Shown piece by piece: positions 7,521 to 15,598 of a stretch of 50,039 bases of DNA. Position numbers and translations under genes: made by a program. This stretch comes from CADEFX01 sp050260355. Lineage in GTDB: Bacteria; Pseudomonadota; Alphaproteobacteria; Rhizobiales; Hyphomicrobiaceae. Under the pieces are notes generated by a model. That model saw only the letters and a list, made by a program, of their open reading frames with translations. It was not told the DNA's origin and did no database searches. Numbering within the stretch: position 1 is the stretch's first letter; every line of letters starts with the position of its first letter. The stretch covers positions 1 through 50,039 of the forward strand of contig JBLNBZ010000080.1 of assembly GCA_050260355.1 (NCBI GenBank), given 5' to 3'.

Positions 7521-8378
7521 CTAGTGCAGATGCCTCAGCTTGTCGGGATTGCGCACGACATAGATGGCGGCAATCTTTCCATCCTCGATGTCGAGCGCAG
7601 TTGTCTGCAGCTCGCCGTCGGCCTCCAGAGTGACGAAGCCTGGCAATCCGTTGACGAACCCGGCGCGCACCAGTTTCGAGCCGTTCTTGCGGAAGAGAGC
7701 CGCCAGATACGCGTGTGCCTTCATGACGGCCTCGAACCCGATGATGGGCTTCGTCGCCGCCGGTCGCTTGCCGCCGCCGTCGGCATGCACGCTGACGTCG
7801 GCCGCCAGCATGGCGCCGAGCGCCTTCATATCGCCGCTGCGCGAGGCGGCAAAAAAAGCCTCCGCAATCTCCAGGCCACGCTGCCTCTCCATCTGGAAGC
7901 GCGGCCGCGCCTCGCGAACATGCCTGCGCGCGCGGCTGGCGAGTTGCCGGCAGGCCGCGGGGTCGCGCTGGATGGTCGTGGCGACCTCCTCGAATTCCAG
8001 CCCGAACACGTCGTGCAGCAGGAAGGCGGCCCGCTCCAGCGGCGAAAGGCGCTCCAGCGCCAGCATCAGCGGCAGAGTGACGTCGTCCTCTTGCTTCTCC
8101 TCCACGATGGGATCGGGCAGCCAGGGACCGACATAGGTCTCGCGCTGGCGGCGCGCCGATTTGAGCTGATCGAGGCAGATCCGCGTGACCGACCGGCGCA
8201 GGAACGCCTCGGGCTCGCGCACTTGGCTGCGGTCGGCTCGCATCCAGCGGATGAAGGCCTCCTGCACGGCATCCTCGGCGTCGGCCACCGAGCCCAGCAT
8301 GCGGTAAGCGACACGCATGAGCTTTGGACGCAGCGGCTCGAAGGAGGCCGCTACATCCTCGTGTCCGACGCCCGTCAT
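7521..8378 (-). CDS. ECF41-group RNA polymerase sigma factor with SnoaL-like C-terminal domain
   Basis: A 285-residue extracytoplasmic-function sigma factor. Sigma region 2 (about 10-80, RVAYRMLGSVADAEDAVQEAF) and region 4 (about 100-160) are followed by a SnoaL/NTF2-like domain (about 165-285) in place of a separate anti-sigma factor. All three signatures of the ECF41 group are present: WLPDP in the linker (86-90), DGGGK (200-204) and NPDKL (277-281). In studied ECF41 members the C-terminal domain both restrains and enables the sigma factor. The start at 8378 overlaps the stop of the upstream carboxymuconolactone-decarboxylase gene as TGATG, so the two are translationally coupled. The cognate promoter lies upstream of that partner, which implies autoregulation. 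Confidence 0.93.
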   Translation of the reverse strand: MTGVGHEDVAASFEPLRPKLMRVAYRMLGSVADAEDAVQEAFIRWMRADRSQVREPEAFLRRSVTRICLDQLKSARRQRETYVGPWLPDPIVEEKQEDDVTLPLMLALERLSPLERAAFLLHDVFGLEFEEVATTIQRDPAACRQLASRARRHVREARPRFQMERQRGLEIAEAFFAASRSGDMKALGAMLAADVSVHADGGGKRPAATKPIIGFEAVMKAHAYLAALFRKNGSKLVRAGFVNGLPGFVTLEADGELQTTALDIEDGKIAAIYVVRNPDKLRHLH

Positions 8379-8851
8379 CAGGCGGCTGCCGCTTTGGCAA
8401 CGGCCTTTGCCGCCGCCGGATCGACAAACAAGCCGAAGCCGACCGCGATACGGTTCCATCCGTTGATGATATTGATCATCAGTGTGAGCTTGACCTGCTC
8501 TTCTTGCGTAAACTGAGCCTTCAGCGCTTCGTAGGCGGCCTCCAGCCTATGCCCTTCGGAGAGCCGTGTCAGTGCCTCGGTCCAGCCGAGCGCGGCGCGT
8601 TCGCGGTCCGTATAGCAGGGGGCTTCTCGCCAGGCCGACAGCAGGTAGATCCGCTGCTCCGTTTCTCCTTTCTCGCGCGCGTCCGCAGCATGCATATTGA
8701 TGCAGTTGGCGCAGCCGTTGATCTGGGAGGCGCGGATTTCCACCAGATGCACGAGAGTCGGTTCGAGGCTCGAGGCGATGGCGACCGATGTGCTGGTCCA
8801 GCTCTTCATCAGCGAAGGGGCAGCGGCGAAGGGATCGATTTTGGGGGTCAT
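8378..8851 (-). CDS. Carboxymuconolactone decarboxylase / AhpD-family protein, ECF41 partner
   Basis: A 157-residue protein of the CMD/AhpD fold. The redox-active motif is complete: E38 of HLVEIRASQ, then C47-x-x-C50 and H54 in NGCANCINMHAADAR. Many such proteins act as small peroxidases or disulphide reductases. In ECF41 loci one of three enzyme types (carboxymuconolactone decarboxylase, oxidoreductase or epimerase) is encoded next to the sigma factor and is its main known target; here it is the decarboxylase type. The start at 8851 is preceded by GAAGGAAG. The C-terminus is alanine-rich (VDPAAAKAVAKAAAA). Its physiological substrate is unknown. Confidence 0.92.
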   Translation of the reverse strand: MTPKIDPFAAAPSLMKSWTSTSVAIASSLEPTLVHLVEIRASQINGCANCINMHAADAREKGETEQRIYLLSAWREAPCYTDRERAALGWTEALTRLSEGHRLEAAYEALKAQFTQEEQVKLTLMINIINGWNRIAVGFGLFVDPAAAKAVAKAAAA

Positions 8852-8883
8852 GATGGGCTTCCTTCTGTTCGTTGCGGCATCAT

Positions 8884-8910
8884 GACGAGACAGGATCTGC
8901 CGGTGTGACA
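8884..8910 (-). promoter_or_regulatory. ECF41-type promoter of the CMD/sigma operon
   Basis: Read on the minus strand: -35 TGTCACA (8910-8904), 16 bases, then -10 CGTC (8887-8884), 33 bases upstream of the CMD start codon. This is the published ECF41 target consensus. It sits exactly where autoregulation of the CMD-sigma pair predicts it. Confidence 0.88.
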
Positions 8911-9049
8911 TGGCGCCGAATTTTTCGGGTATGCCGTCGGTCGAAAGCCTGACCCTCGCCGCGGGGCGATTGCCCGGATACGGGGCAACAGGACCGCCCG
9001 GCCACAACCGCGAGAGAGCCACACCATCGACGAAGAAAGCGCCACCACC

Positions 9050-9523
9050 ATGAACAAGACCAACACCAAGCCGCCAGCAGCAGTAACAGCCGCCCCCGCC
9101 ACCTCCCACCTCATCGACGCGCGCATTAAGGCGCTCGGCGACTGGCGCGGTGAGACGCTCGCTCGGGTTCGGCGTCTCATCAAGGCGGCCGACCCGGACG
9201 TGGTCGAGGAGGTGAAGTGGAGAAAGCCGTCGAACCCGCTGGGCGTTCCGGTGTGGGAGCACGCGGGGCTCATTTGCACCGGTGAGACGTACAGGGACAA
9301 AGTAAAGCTGACCTTCGCCAAAGGCGCCTCGCTTCCGGACCCTTCGGGCCTCTTCAACTCCAGCCTCGACGGCAACGTCAGGCGCGCCATCGATTTCCAT
9401 GAGGGCGACAAGATCGACGAGAAGGCGTTGAGGGCGCTCATTCGCGCCGCCGTGGCGCTGAACATGTCGGCGCGGGCGACCGCCCGAACCGCCCGCTCTC
9501 AGAGGAGGGCAAAGAGCACCTGA
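9050..9523 (+). CDS. DUF1801 (YdhG-like) domain protein
   Basis: A 157-residue cytoplasmic protein. The core (SHLIDARIKALGDWRGETLARVRRLI..DPDVVEEVKWRKPSNP...GVPVWEHAGLICTGETYRDKVKLTF) matches the DUF1801/YdhG pattern, whose K-W..P..Y-like strand and following F-x-KGASLPDP segment are typical. The function of the family is not established. Residues 1-20 are a proline/alanine/threonine-rich lead, and the tail is Arg/Ala-rich. It is divergent from the ECF41 operon across about 200 bases. An imperfect TTGCCC/GGGCAA pair (8970-8975, 8983-8988) lies between them. Whether it belongs to the same regulon is unclear. Confidence 0.8.
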   Translation: MNKTNTKPPAAVTAAPATSHLIDARIKALGDWRGETLARVRRLIKAADPDVVEEVKWRKPSNPLGVPVWEHAGLICTGETYRDKVKLTFAKGASLPDPSGLFNSSLDGNVRRAIDFHEGDKIDEKALRALIRAAVALNMSARATARTARSQRRAKST

Positions 9524-9670
9524 GGGGCGTAATGAAACCGGCCGGCGCGCAACCCGTTTCGAGAAAACCGCCCCAAATATTGGATCAATGCTATTCTCTC
9601 CGCTGCAAGGTGCTGGGCAAATCGAGCCCACATCCTAGTCGCCCGATCGGCATCGCGTGGAGGGTTAGCC

Positions 9671-10720
9671 ATGAGGAAAATCATCGTTGGAGCCGTGGCG
9701 TTTCTAGGCGCCGTGACGATGCTCGCCCCGGGCGAGAGCATGGCTCAGCGCAGCATCACCATCTCGTCCTGGGGCGGCGCTTTCCAGAAGGCTCAGCGCG
9801 AAGCCTGGTTCAACATCGTCGAGAAAGAGCTCGGCATCACCATCAAGGAGGACACGACCTCCGGCGTGGCCGACATCCGCGCTCAGGTCGCCTCCGGCCG
9901 CCCGACATGGGATCTTTCCACGCAAGGCGCTTACACGTGCGGCATTCTCGAGAAGGAAGGCAAGCTCGAGAAGCTCGACCCGGGCATCGTCAACGACGCC
10001 GGCGTGCCCAAGGACCTCAAGACCGACTACTGGATCTCACAGATCGTCTACTCAATCGCCATCGGCTGGCGCACCAAGGCGTTCGGCGACAAGAAGCCAA
10101 CCGGATGGGCCGCGTTCTGGGACACCAAGATTTTCCCCGGCCAGCGCTCCATGCGCCGCCATCCGATCTACAATCTCGAGGCTGCGTTGATTGCCGACGG
10201 CGTGCCGATGGACAAGCTGTATCCCATCGACGTCGATCGCGCGTTCAAGAAGCTGGAGGAGCTCAAGCCCCACGTCCTCGTGTGGTGGAACTCGGGCGCG
10301 CAGTCGGCGCAGATTCTTCAGGACGGCGAGGTCGACATGGTGGGAGCCTGGAACGGACGCATCCAGGCCGCCATGAAGGAGCAGGGAGCAAAAGGCGGCC
10401 CGCTCGCCATCACCTTCGATCAGCAGATGCTGGTCTCCGATTGCTGGCTGATCCCCAAGGGCGCTCCCAACAAGGACCTGGCCATGAAGGCCATCGCCAT
10501 CATGATGCGCCCCGATGTGCAGGCGCGCCTGCCGCAGTACATCAACTACGCGCCGGCGAATCTGGCCGCTTTCGAGACCGGCCTGATCTCCAAGGAGCTT
10601 GCCGACCAGCTTCCCAACTCACCGCAGAACGTACACAAGGGCTTTTGGCTGAGCGTGAGCTGGTGGGTGGAGAACTCAGACGAGATGGTGAAGCGGTTCG
10701 ACGCGTTCACACAGAAATAG
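9671..10720 (+). CDS. PotD/PotF-type ABC transporter substrate-binding protein
   Basis: A 349-residue periplasmic receptor of the polyamine-type (SBP_bac_8) family. Signal peptide residues 1-25 end in ESMAQRS. Typical segments follow: ITISSWGGAFQKAQREAWF at the mature start, WDLSTQGAY, the hinge region PTGWAAFWDTKIFPGQRSM, and a late AWNGRIQAAMKEQG. Aromatic residues in VLVWWNSGAQ fit a ligand-binding cleft for amines. GGAGGG (9659-9664) lies seven bases before the ATG. It heads a four-gene importer operon, with a 127-base gap containing a stem-loop before the ATPase gene. The substrate is probably a polyamine or similar cationic amine, which the sequence alone does not settle. Confidence 0.92.
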   Translation: MRKIIVGAVAFLGAVTMLAPGESMAQRSITISSWGGAFQKAQREAWFNIVEKELGITIKEDTTSGVADIRAQVASGRPTWDLSTQGAYTCGILEKEGKLEKLDPGIVNDAGVPKDLKTDYWISQIVYSIAIGWRTKAFGDKKPTGWAAFWDTKIFPGQRSMRRHPIYNLEAALIADGVPMDKLYPIDVDRAFKKLEELKPHVLVWWNSGAQSAQILQDGEVDMVGAWNGRIQAAMKEQGAKGGPLAITFDQQMLVSDCWLIPKGAPNKDLAMKAIAIMMRPDVQARLPQYINYAPANLAAFETGLISKELADQLPNSPQNVHKGFWLSVSWWVENSDEMVKRFDAFTQK

Positions 10721-10742
10721 GTGCACCTCGGAAGCACCACGA

Positions 10743-10784
10743 CGCCGGCCCTTCACCCCGCGGTCAAACGGAAGGGGGCCGGCG
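10743..10784 (+). promoter_or_regulatory. Intercistronic stem-loop between receptor and ATPase genes
   Basis: CGCCGGCCC (10743-10751) pairs with GGGCCGGCG (10776-10784) across a 24-base loop, 22 bases after the receptor gene. In ABC importer operons such elements commonly stabilise the receptor mRNA or attenuate transcription so that the receptor exceeds the membrane parts. That role is inferred from position. Confidence 0.5.
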
Positions 10785-10847
10785 CCGACCGCCAGCCTGC
10801 CGCCCGGTGTAGACTGGCGCTCCGAGGCGTATGGTAATCGCTCCCAG

Positions 10848-11933
10848 ATGAACAGCACGGCTCTGATCTCGCTGCCGATCTCGATCCGCGACGTCACCAA
10901 GACGTATGGACGAACCGCCGCGCTCGACAACGTCAGCCTGGAGATTGCTAGCGGCGAGTTCATCACGCTGCTCGGCCCCTCAGGCTCGGGCAAGACCACC
11001 CTGCTGATGGTGCTGGCCGGCTTCATCCGGCCCGACAGCGGCGAGATCCGCTTCGGCGATCGCGTTGTCTCGCTCGTGCCGCCGCACAAGCGCGATGTCG
11101 GCATGGTGTTTCAGAACTACGCCCTGTTCCCGCACATGAGCGTGGCGGGCAACCTTGCCTACCCGCTGAAGCTGCGCGGCACGTCCCGCGCCGACATCGA
11201 GGAGCGCGTGGGCCGCGCTCTCGACATGGTGCAGCTCTCGGGCCTCGGCGAGCGGCAGGTCGACCAGCTCTCCGGCGGTCAGAGGCAGCGCGTGGCGCTG
11301 GCCCGCGCCATCATCTTCGAGCCGCGCATCCTGCTGATGGACGAGCCTCTATCGGCCCTCGACAAGAAGCTGCGCGAGCAGATGCAGATCGAGGTTCGCC
11401 ACTTGCATCAGCGGCTCGGCATGACCACGGTCTACGTGACGCACGACCAGCGCGAGGCGCTGACCATGTCGGACCGGATTGCCGTCATCAACCACGGCCG
11501 CTTCCGCCAAATCGCCAAGCCGCGGGACCTGTACGAGCGGCCCGACAATCGCTTCATCGCCGAGTTCATCGGCGAATCGCACTTCCTCCCGGTCCAGGTC
11601 AAAGGCAGCACGGCCTATCTCGACGATCGCCCCCTGGCCCTGTCCGAGCCACCGCGCCATCGAGCTGCGGCGCAGTTCCTGGTCCTACGTCCCGAGAAGC
11701 TGAGGGTTGTCGATGCCGCCGACGGCGCAGGCTTCAATCTCTTCGCCGGCGAGGTGAAGGAGCTGGTCTATCAGGGCGAAAGCTCCCTGCTCTACGTGAC
11801 GCTCGCCAACGGCCAGCCGATCGCGATACGCCACTTCGCCGGCAGCGCCGAGCGCAGCCCCCCGCCGGGTGCGCCGATCACGCTCGGCCTCGCACCCGGC
11901 GACACCATCATCGTGCCGCCCGACGAGGCCTGA
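10848..11933 (+). CDS. PotA-type ABC transporter ATP-binding protein
   Basis: A 361-residue ATPase that powers the importer from the cytoplasmic face. The nucleotide-binding domain (about 12-245) has Walker A GPSGSGKT (43-50), a Q-loop in GMVFQNYALFPHMSV, the signature LSGGQRQRVALARA, Walker B ILLMDEPLSALD, and the switch histidine in VYVTHDQREAL. A TOBE-type C-terminal domain (about 265-355) follows, as in PotA/CysA-like importers. The stop TGA (11931-11933) overlaps the ATG of the next permease gene, giving tight coupling. The ribosome site ahead of ATG 10848 is weak. Confidence 0.95.
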   Translation: MNSTALISLPISIRDVTKTYGRTAALDNVSLEIASGEFITLLGPSGSGKTTLLMVLAGFIRPDSGEIRFGDRVVSLVPPHKRDVGMVFQNYALFPHMSVAGNLAYPLKLRGTSRADIEERVGRALDMVQLSGLGERQVDQLSGGQRQRVALARAIIFEPRILLMDEPLSALDKKLREQMQIEVRHLHQRLGMTTVYVTHDQREALTMSDRIAVINHGRFRQIAKPRDLYERPDNRFIAEFIGESHFLPVQVKGSTAYLDDRPLALSEPPRHRAAAQFLVLRPEKLRVVDAADGAGFNLFAGEVKELVYQGESSLLYVTLANGQPIAIRHFAGSAERSPPPGAPITLGLAPGDTIIVPPDEA

Positions 11934-12853
11934 TGCCGATGGCTGCGACTGCCGAGCCCGCACGCACCGCCACCCAGTCTGGGCAGAGTGCCCTCAATGC
12001 GGCCGAGCTCAGGGCACGGGAGCGCGCGGAGCAGTGGATGCTCGGCTGCCTGGCGCTGCCGGGTCTGCTCCTCGTCGCCATCGTCGCCTTGGCGCCCATC
12101 GTCTGGCTGTTCGGGCTCTCCTTCCGCGACGCCAGCGGCATGACGCTCGCGCACTATGCGCGCCTGCTGCATCCCTCCTACCTGATCACGCTGCAGTCGA
12201 CGTTCGAATTGTCCTTCCTGGTGACGATCATCTGCGTGCTGCTCGGCTATCCGCTGGCCTATATCATCGCCCAGGCGCGCGCCCGCGTAGCGGCCGTTCT
12301 GCTGCTTTTGGTGCTGTTTCCGATCTGGACCTCGCTGCTCGTGCGCTGCTATGCGTGGCTGGTCCTGCTGCAGCGCCGCGGGCTCATCAACACCTGGCTT
12401 TCCGACACGGGGCTGATCGATGGTCCGCTGCGCCTCGTGCACAACTTCACCGGCACGACGATCGGCATGGTGCACATCATGCTGCCCTTCATGGTGCTGC
12501 CGCTCTATGCGTCCATGCGCGCCATCAGTCCGGACTATATGCGCGCCGCGGCGGGTCTCGGCGCTTCGCCGGTGAAAGCCTTCTGGCAGATCTTCGTGCC
12601 GCTATCGCTCCCGGGCCTCGCTGCCGGCATCGTCATCGTGTTCGTGCTCTGCCTGGGCTTCTACGTCACGCCGGCGCTGTTGGGCGGCGGACGCGTCATG
12701 ATGTGGTCCATGCAGATCGAGCGCAACGTGACCTACTACGGGGACTGGGGTGCTGCCAGCGCACTCGGCGTCGTGCTGCTGGTGATGACCCTGGCCATCC
12801 TCTGGCTCTTCGGACGCGTGATCGGATTCGACAAGCTCATGGGGACACGCTGA
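11933..12853 (+). CDS. PotB-type ABC permease
   Basis: A 306-residue inner-membrane permease. A hydrophilic N-terminal lead of about 40 residues precedes six predicted membrane spans. The cytoplasmic EAA loop is seen at about 203-222 (YMRAAAGLGASPVKAFWQIF, with the conserved G-x-x-P), which docks onto the ATPase. Its start overlaps the ATPase stop, and its own TGA (12851-12853) overlaps the start of the second permease. It forms the heterodimeric channel of the importer with the next gene. Confidence 0.93.
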   Translation: MPMAATAEPARTATQSGQSALNAAELRARERAEQWMLGCLALPGLLLVAIVALAPIVWLFGLSFRDASGMTLAHYARLLHPSYLITLQSTFELSFLVTIICVLLGYPLAYIIAQARARVAAVLLLLVLFPIWTSLLVRCYAWLVLLQRRGLINTWLSDTGLIDGPLRLVHNFTGTTIGMVHIMLPFMVLPLYASMRAISPDYMRAAAGLGASPVKAFWQIFVPLSLPGLAAGIVIVFVLCLGFYVTPALLGGGRVMMWSMQIERNVTYYGDWGAASALGVVLLVMTLAILWLFGRVIGFDKLMGTR

Positions 12854-13671
12854 TGCTCGCCCGCGCCGCCACCGAGACGCAAATTACGCATCGCCGCCGC
12901 CTCTGGCTTTACGTGCTGGTCGGCCTGATCTTGCTGTTCCTGATCGCGCCGAGCCTGCTGGTCGTCCCGCTGAGCTTCTCGGACTCCCGCTACTTGACCT
13001 TCCCGCCGCCGGCCTGGTCGACGCGCTGGTATCAGGCTTACTTCGGCTCGATCGAATGGCGCGAGGCGACCTACGTCTCGTTCGCGGCCGCCATTCTCAC
13101 CATGCTGGTCTCGACGACGTTCGGCACGCTGGCCGCCTACGGCTTGCACACGCTGCGCAACCGCCTCTCCGCAGTCGCATATATCGCCTTTACGCTGCCG
13201 CTGATCATTCCAGGAATCCTGATCGCCATCGGCATCTTCCTCCTCTACGCGAACCTCGGGCTCAACAACACGCTGGCCGGTATCGTGCTTGCACATTCGG
13301 TCCTGGCGATTCCGCTGGTGGTCATCACGGTCGCCTCCAGCCTCAAGAGCTACGACATGAATCAGGAGATGGTCGCGCGCAGCCTGGGCGCCAGCCGGCC
13401 ATGGGCTTTCCTCACCATAACGCTGCCGCAGATCAGGATCTCCGTCGTCTCGGGCGCGCTGCTGGCATTCATCACGTCGCTCGACGAGGTGGTCATCTCG
13501 CTGTTCATCGCCGGAGGCGACAGGGCGACACTGACCAAGCGCATGTTCAACGCGCTGCGCGACGAGATCGACCCGACCATCGCGTCGATCTCGACGATGC
13601 TGATCGTGCTGTCGGTCGTCCTGCTCGGGCTGAGCCAGTTCCTGCAGTCGGGATTGCGCAAGTCGACGTGA
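12853..13671 (+). CDS. PotC-type ABC permease
   Basis: A 272-residue inner-membrane permease, second half of the channel. The membrane segments begin at LWLYVLVGLILLFLIAPSLLVVP. The EAA loop reads MNQEMVARSLGASRPWAFLTI, the canonical PotC/PotI form. The start ATG 12853 overlaps the PotB-type stop by one base. The frame stays open upstream through the previous gene, but the ABC family length (about 265-275) and the overlap fix the start here. It ends the operon, 29 bases from the convergent acyl-CoA dehydrogenase gene. Confidence 0.93.
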   Translation: MLARAATETQITHRRRLWLYVLVGLILLFLIAPSLLVVPLSFSDSRYLTFPPPAWSTRWYQAYFGSIEWREATYVSFAAAILTMLVSTTFGTLAAYGLHTLRNRLSAVAYIAFTLPLIIPGILIAIGIFLLYANLGLNNTLAGIVLAHSVLAIPLVVITVASSLKSYDMNQEMVARSLGASRPWAFLTITLPQIRISVVSGALLAFITSLDEVVISLFIAGGDRATLTKRMFNALRDEIDPTIASISTMLIVLSVVLLGLSQFLQSGLRKST

Positions 13672-13682
13672 TGCAGCCGTCG

Positions 13683-13698
13683 CGCCGCCGCGGCGGCG
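13683..13698. terminator. GC palindrome between convergent genes
   Basis: A perfect 16-base palindrome (CGCCGCCG/CGGCGGCG) between the stop of the PotC-type gene (13671) and the stop of the acyl-CoA dehydrogenase gene (13700). It could serve as a termination stem for the plus-strand operon. It has no loop and no T-run, so the call is weak. Confidence 0.35.
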
Positions 13699-13699
13699 T

Positions 13700-14845
13700 T
13701 CACAGCGATCGCGCGACGATCTCCTTCATGATCTCGGTGGTGCCGGCGAAAATGCGATGCACGCGCGCATCCGCGTAGGCGCGTGCAATCGGATACTCCC
13801 ACATGAACCCATAGCCGCCGTGCAGCTGCAGGCACACGTCCAGCACCTTGCCTTCCAGCTCCGTCAGCCACCACTTCTGCATCGCGGCGGTCGGCACGTC
13901 GAGCTTGCCCGCCACGTGCAGCTCCAGGCACTTGTCGAGGAACACACGGGCCACCTGAACCTCGGTCTTCACCTCGGCCAGCTTGAAGCGTGAGTTCTGG
14001 AAGTCCGCGATCGGCCGGCCGAACGCCTTGCGCTCGCGCGTGTAGGCGAGCGTCCATTCCAGCGCCGCCTCCATGATCGCGACCGCGGCAACGCCGACGA
14101 TCAGCCGCTCCTGAGGCAGCTCCTGCATGAGATACTGAAAGCCCCGCCCCTCCTCGCCCAGCATGTTGGAAGGCGGCACGCGCACATCCTCGAAGAACAG
14201 CTCAGAGGTGTCCTGGGCCTTGTTGCCGAGCTTTTGCAGATTGCGCCCGCGCTTGAAGCCGGCGCGATCCGCCTCGACCAGCACGAGACTGACGCCCTTG
14301 GCGCCTTCCTTCGGGTCCGTCTTGCACGCGACGATCACGAGATCGGCGAGCTGGCCGTTGGTGATGAACGTCTTCTGCCCGTTGATGACGAGCTCGTTGC
14401 CCTTGGCGATCGCCGTGGTGCGGATACCCTGCAGGTCGCTTCCCGTTCCGGGCTCGGTCATGGCGATGGCGGTGACGACCTCGCCTTTTGCCATCCTCGG
14501 CAGCCAGGTGCGTTTCTGCTCCTCGCTGCCATAATGCAGGATGTAGGGCGCCACGATATCGGAGTGCAGCCGGAAGCCCGGACCCGAGTAAAGCCCGCGC
14601 GCCAGCTCCTCTATGACGACCGCGCTCATCAGGAAGTCCGATCCGCCGCCGCCGTACTCCTCCGGAATTCCGGTCAGCAGCAGCCCTGCGTCCCCCGCCT
14701 TGCGCCACACCTCGCGCGAGACCGCGCCATCCTTCTCCCACTGATCGTGGTAGGGCGCGATCTCCCGCTCGATGAATGCCCTGACGCTCTTGCGGAAGAT
14801 CTCATGCTCCTCCTTGAACACGGTACGCGGGATTGGCATCGGCAT
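13700..14845 (-). CDS. Acyl-CoA dehydrogenase (long-chain/isovaleryl-like subgroup)
   Basis: A 381-residue FAD-dependent enzyme of acyl-CoA oxidation, which passes electrons to ETF (etfBA lie in this window at 41.2-42.9 kb). The N-terminal helical domain (EEHEIFRKSVRAFIEREIAPYHDQWE), the flavin-binding middle strand region (AIAMTEPGTGSDLQGI, INGQKTFITNG) and the C-terminal four-helix domain (RKAFGRPIADFQNSRF) are all present. At the C-terminus, FAGTTEIMKE has Ala where short/medium-chain enzymes carry the catalytic Glu (EGT). The base is then expected in helix G around QELPQERL, as in the LCAD/IVD type. The ATG at 14845 is preceded by GAGGGA. The exact substrate is unknown. Confidence 0.92.
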   Translation of the reverse strand: MPMPIPRTVFKEEHEIFRKSVRAFIEREIAPYHDQWEKDGAVSREVWRKAGDAGLLLTGIPEEYGGGGSDFLMSAVVIEELARGLYSGPGFRLHSDIVAPYILHYGSEEQKRTWLPRMAKGEVVTAIAMTEPGTGSDLQGIRTTAIAKGNELVINGQKTFITNGQLADLVIVACKTDPKEGAKGVSLVLVEADRAGFKRGRNLQKLGNKAQDTSELFFEDVRVPPSNMLGEEGRGFQYLMQELPQERLIVGVAAVAIMEAALEWTLAYTRERKAFGRPIADFQNSRFKLAEVKTEVQVARVFLDKCLELHVAGKLDVPTAAMQKWWLTELEGKVLDVCLQLHGGYGFMWEYPIARAYADARVHRIFAGTTEIMKEIVARSL

Positions 14846-14950
14846 TGCGAACGTCCCTCGGTTTTGTCTGCTTGCCCGCAGCCTACCTGACTTGTCTCCC
14901 GCTCGTCAGCCGGTTGTGGCATAGTCCCGAGTGCCGACGACGAACAGGAG

Positions 14951-15559
14951 ATGCGATTGCCCGGATCTTTTCACAGGCCGATCGCCGCCCTGCTGTGCAG
15001 CGTGCTGGCCTGCGGCATGGGGCTTGCCGCGCCGGCACACGCGAGCTCGCCGCTGACAGCGCAACTGGCCACGCAGCGCGCCGCCACGCTGGACCGGCTG
15101 TTCTCCGATCTCAGAGCTGCCCGCGATCAGACCGAAGCCGACGCCGTGACCACACGCATCTGGCACGCTTGGGCCCAATCGGGCCGCGATGACGTCGACG
15201 TTCTGCTCTCGAAAGCGACGGCAAGCATCGCGGGACGGCATTTTGGATTGGCCCGCCTGTTGCTCGACGAGATCGTCGATCTCGCGCCCGACTTTGCCGA
15301 AGGCTGGAACAAGCGCGCAGCACTTCTGTACCACATGGGTCTGCACACCGACGCGCTGTCCGATCTCGACACCGCCCTGAGACTGGAGCCGCGCCACTTC
15401 GGCGCGCTCGCTGCGCGCGCCGCGATCCATGCCGACACCGGCCGCTGGAAAGAGGCCCTCGAGGCCTACCGCGCCGCGCTCGCCATCAATCCGTTTCTCG
15501 CCAGCCGGCACACGGTCCTGCCCGAGCTCGAGAGGAGAAGCGCCCAGCAAGTCCAATGA
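14951..15559 (+). CDS. Exported TPR-repeat protein
   Basis: A 202-residue protein with a signal peptide (residues 1-31, cleavage near PAHASS) and a C-terminal tetratricopeptide region. Repeats are visible from about 97 onward: AEGWNKRAALLYHMGLHTDALSDLDTALRLEP, then FGALAARAAIHADTGRWKEALEAYRAALAINP, each with the usual W/L-G-Y-A-F-A-P spacing. It is likely periplasmic and a protein-protein adaptor. The partner cannot be inferred. The ATG at 14951 is preceded by ACAGGAG. It is divergent from the acyl-CoA dehydrogenase gene across about 105 bases and convergent with the aminotransferase gene. Confidence 0.85.
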   Translation: MRLPGSFHRPIAALLCSVLACGMGLAAPAHASSPLTAQLATQRAATLDRLFSDLRAARDQTEADAVTTRIWHAWAQSGRDDVDVLLSKATASIAGRHFGLARLLLDEIVDLAPDFAEGWNKRAALLYHMGLHTDALSDLDTALRLEPRHFGALAARAAIHADTGRWKEALEAYRAALAINPFLASRHTVLPELERRSAQQVQ

Positions 15560-15598
15560 CTCGGCAGGCGCGTGCTTACCCAACCTCAGGATTGCGCC

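Noticed and set aside
7189..8427. Extension of the M24-type frame upstream into a 799-codon protein
   Set aside because: The added part runs through the sigma factor gene in another frame and has no domain. The ATG at 7188 has a good ribosome site and starts the creatinase domain.
14951..15559. Reading the TPR protein as part of a toxin or secretion system
   Set aside because: Only two or three TPR repeats and a signal peptide are present, and no partner gene of such a system is adjacent.
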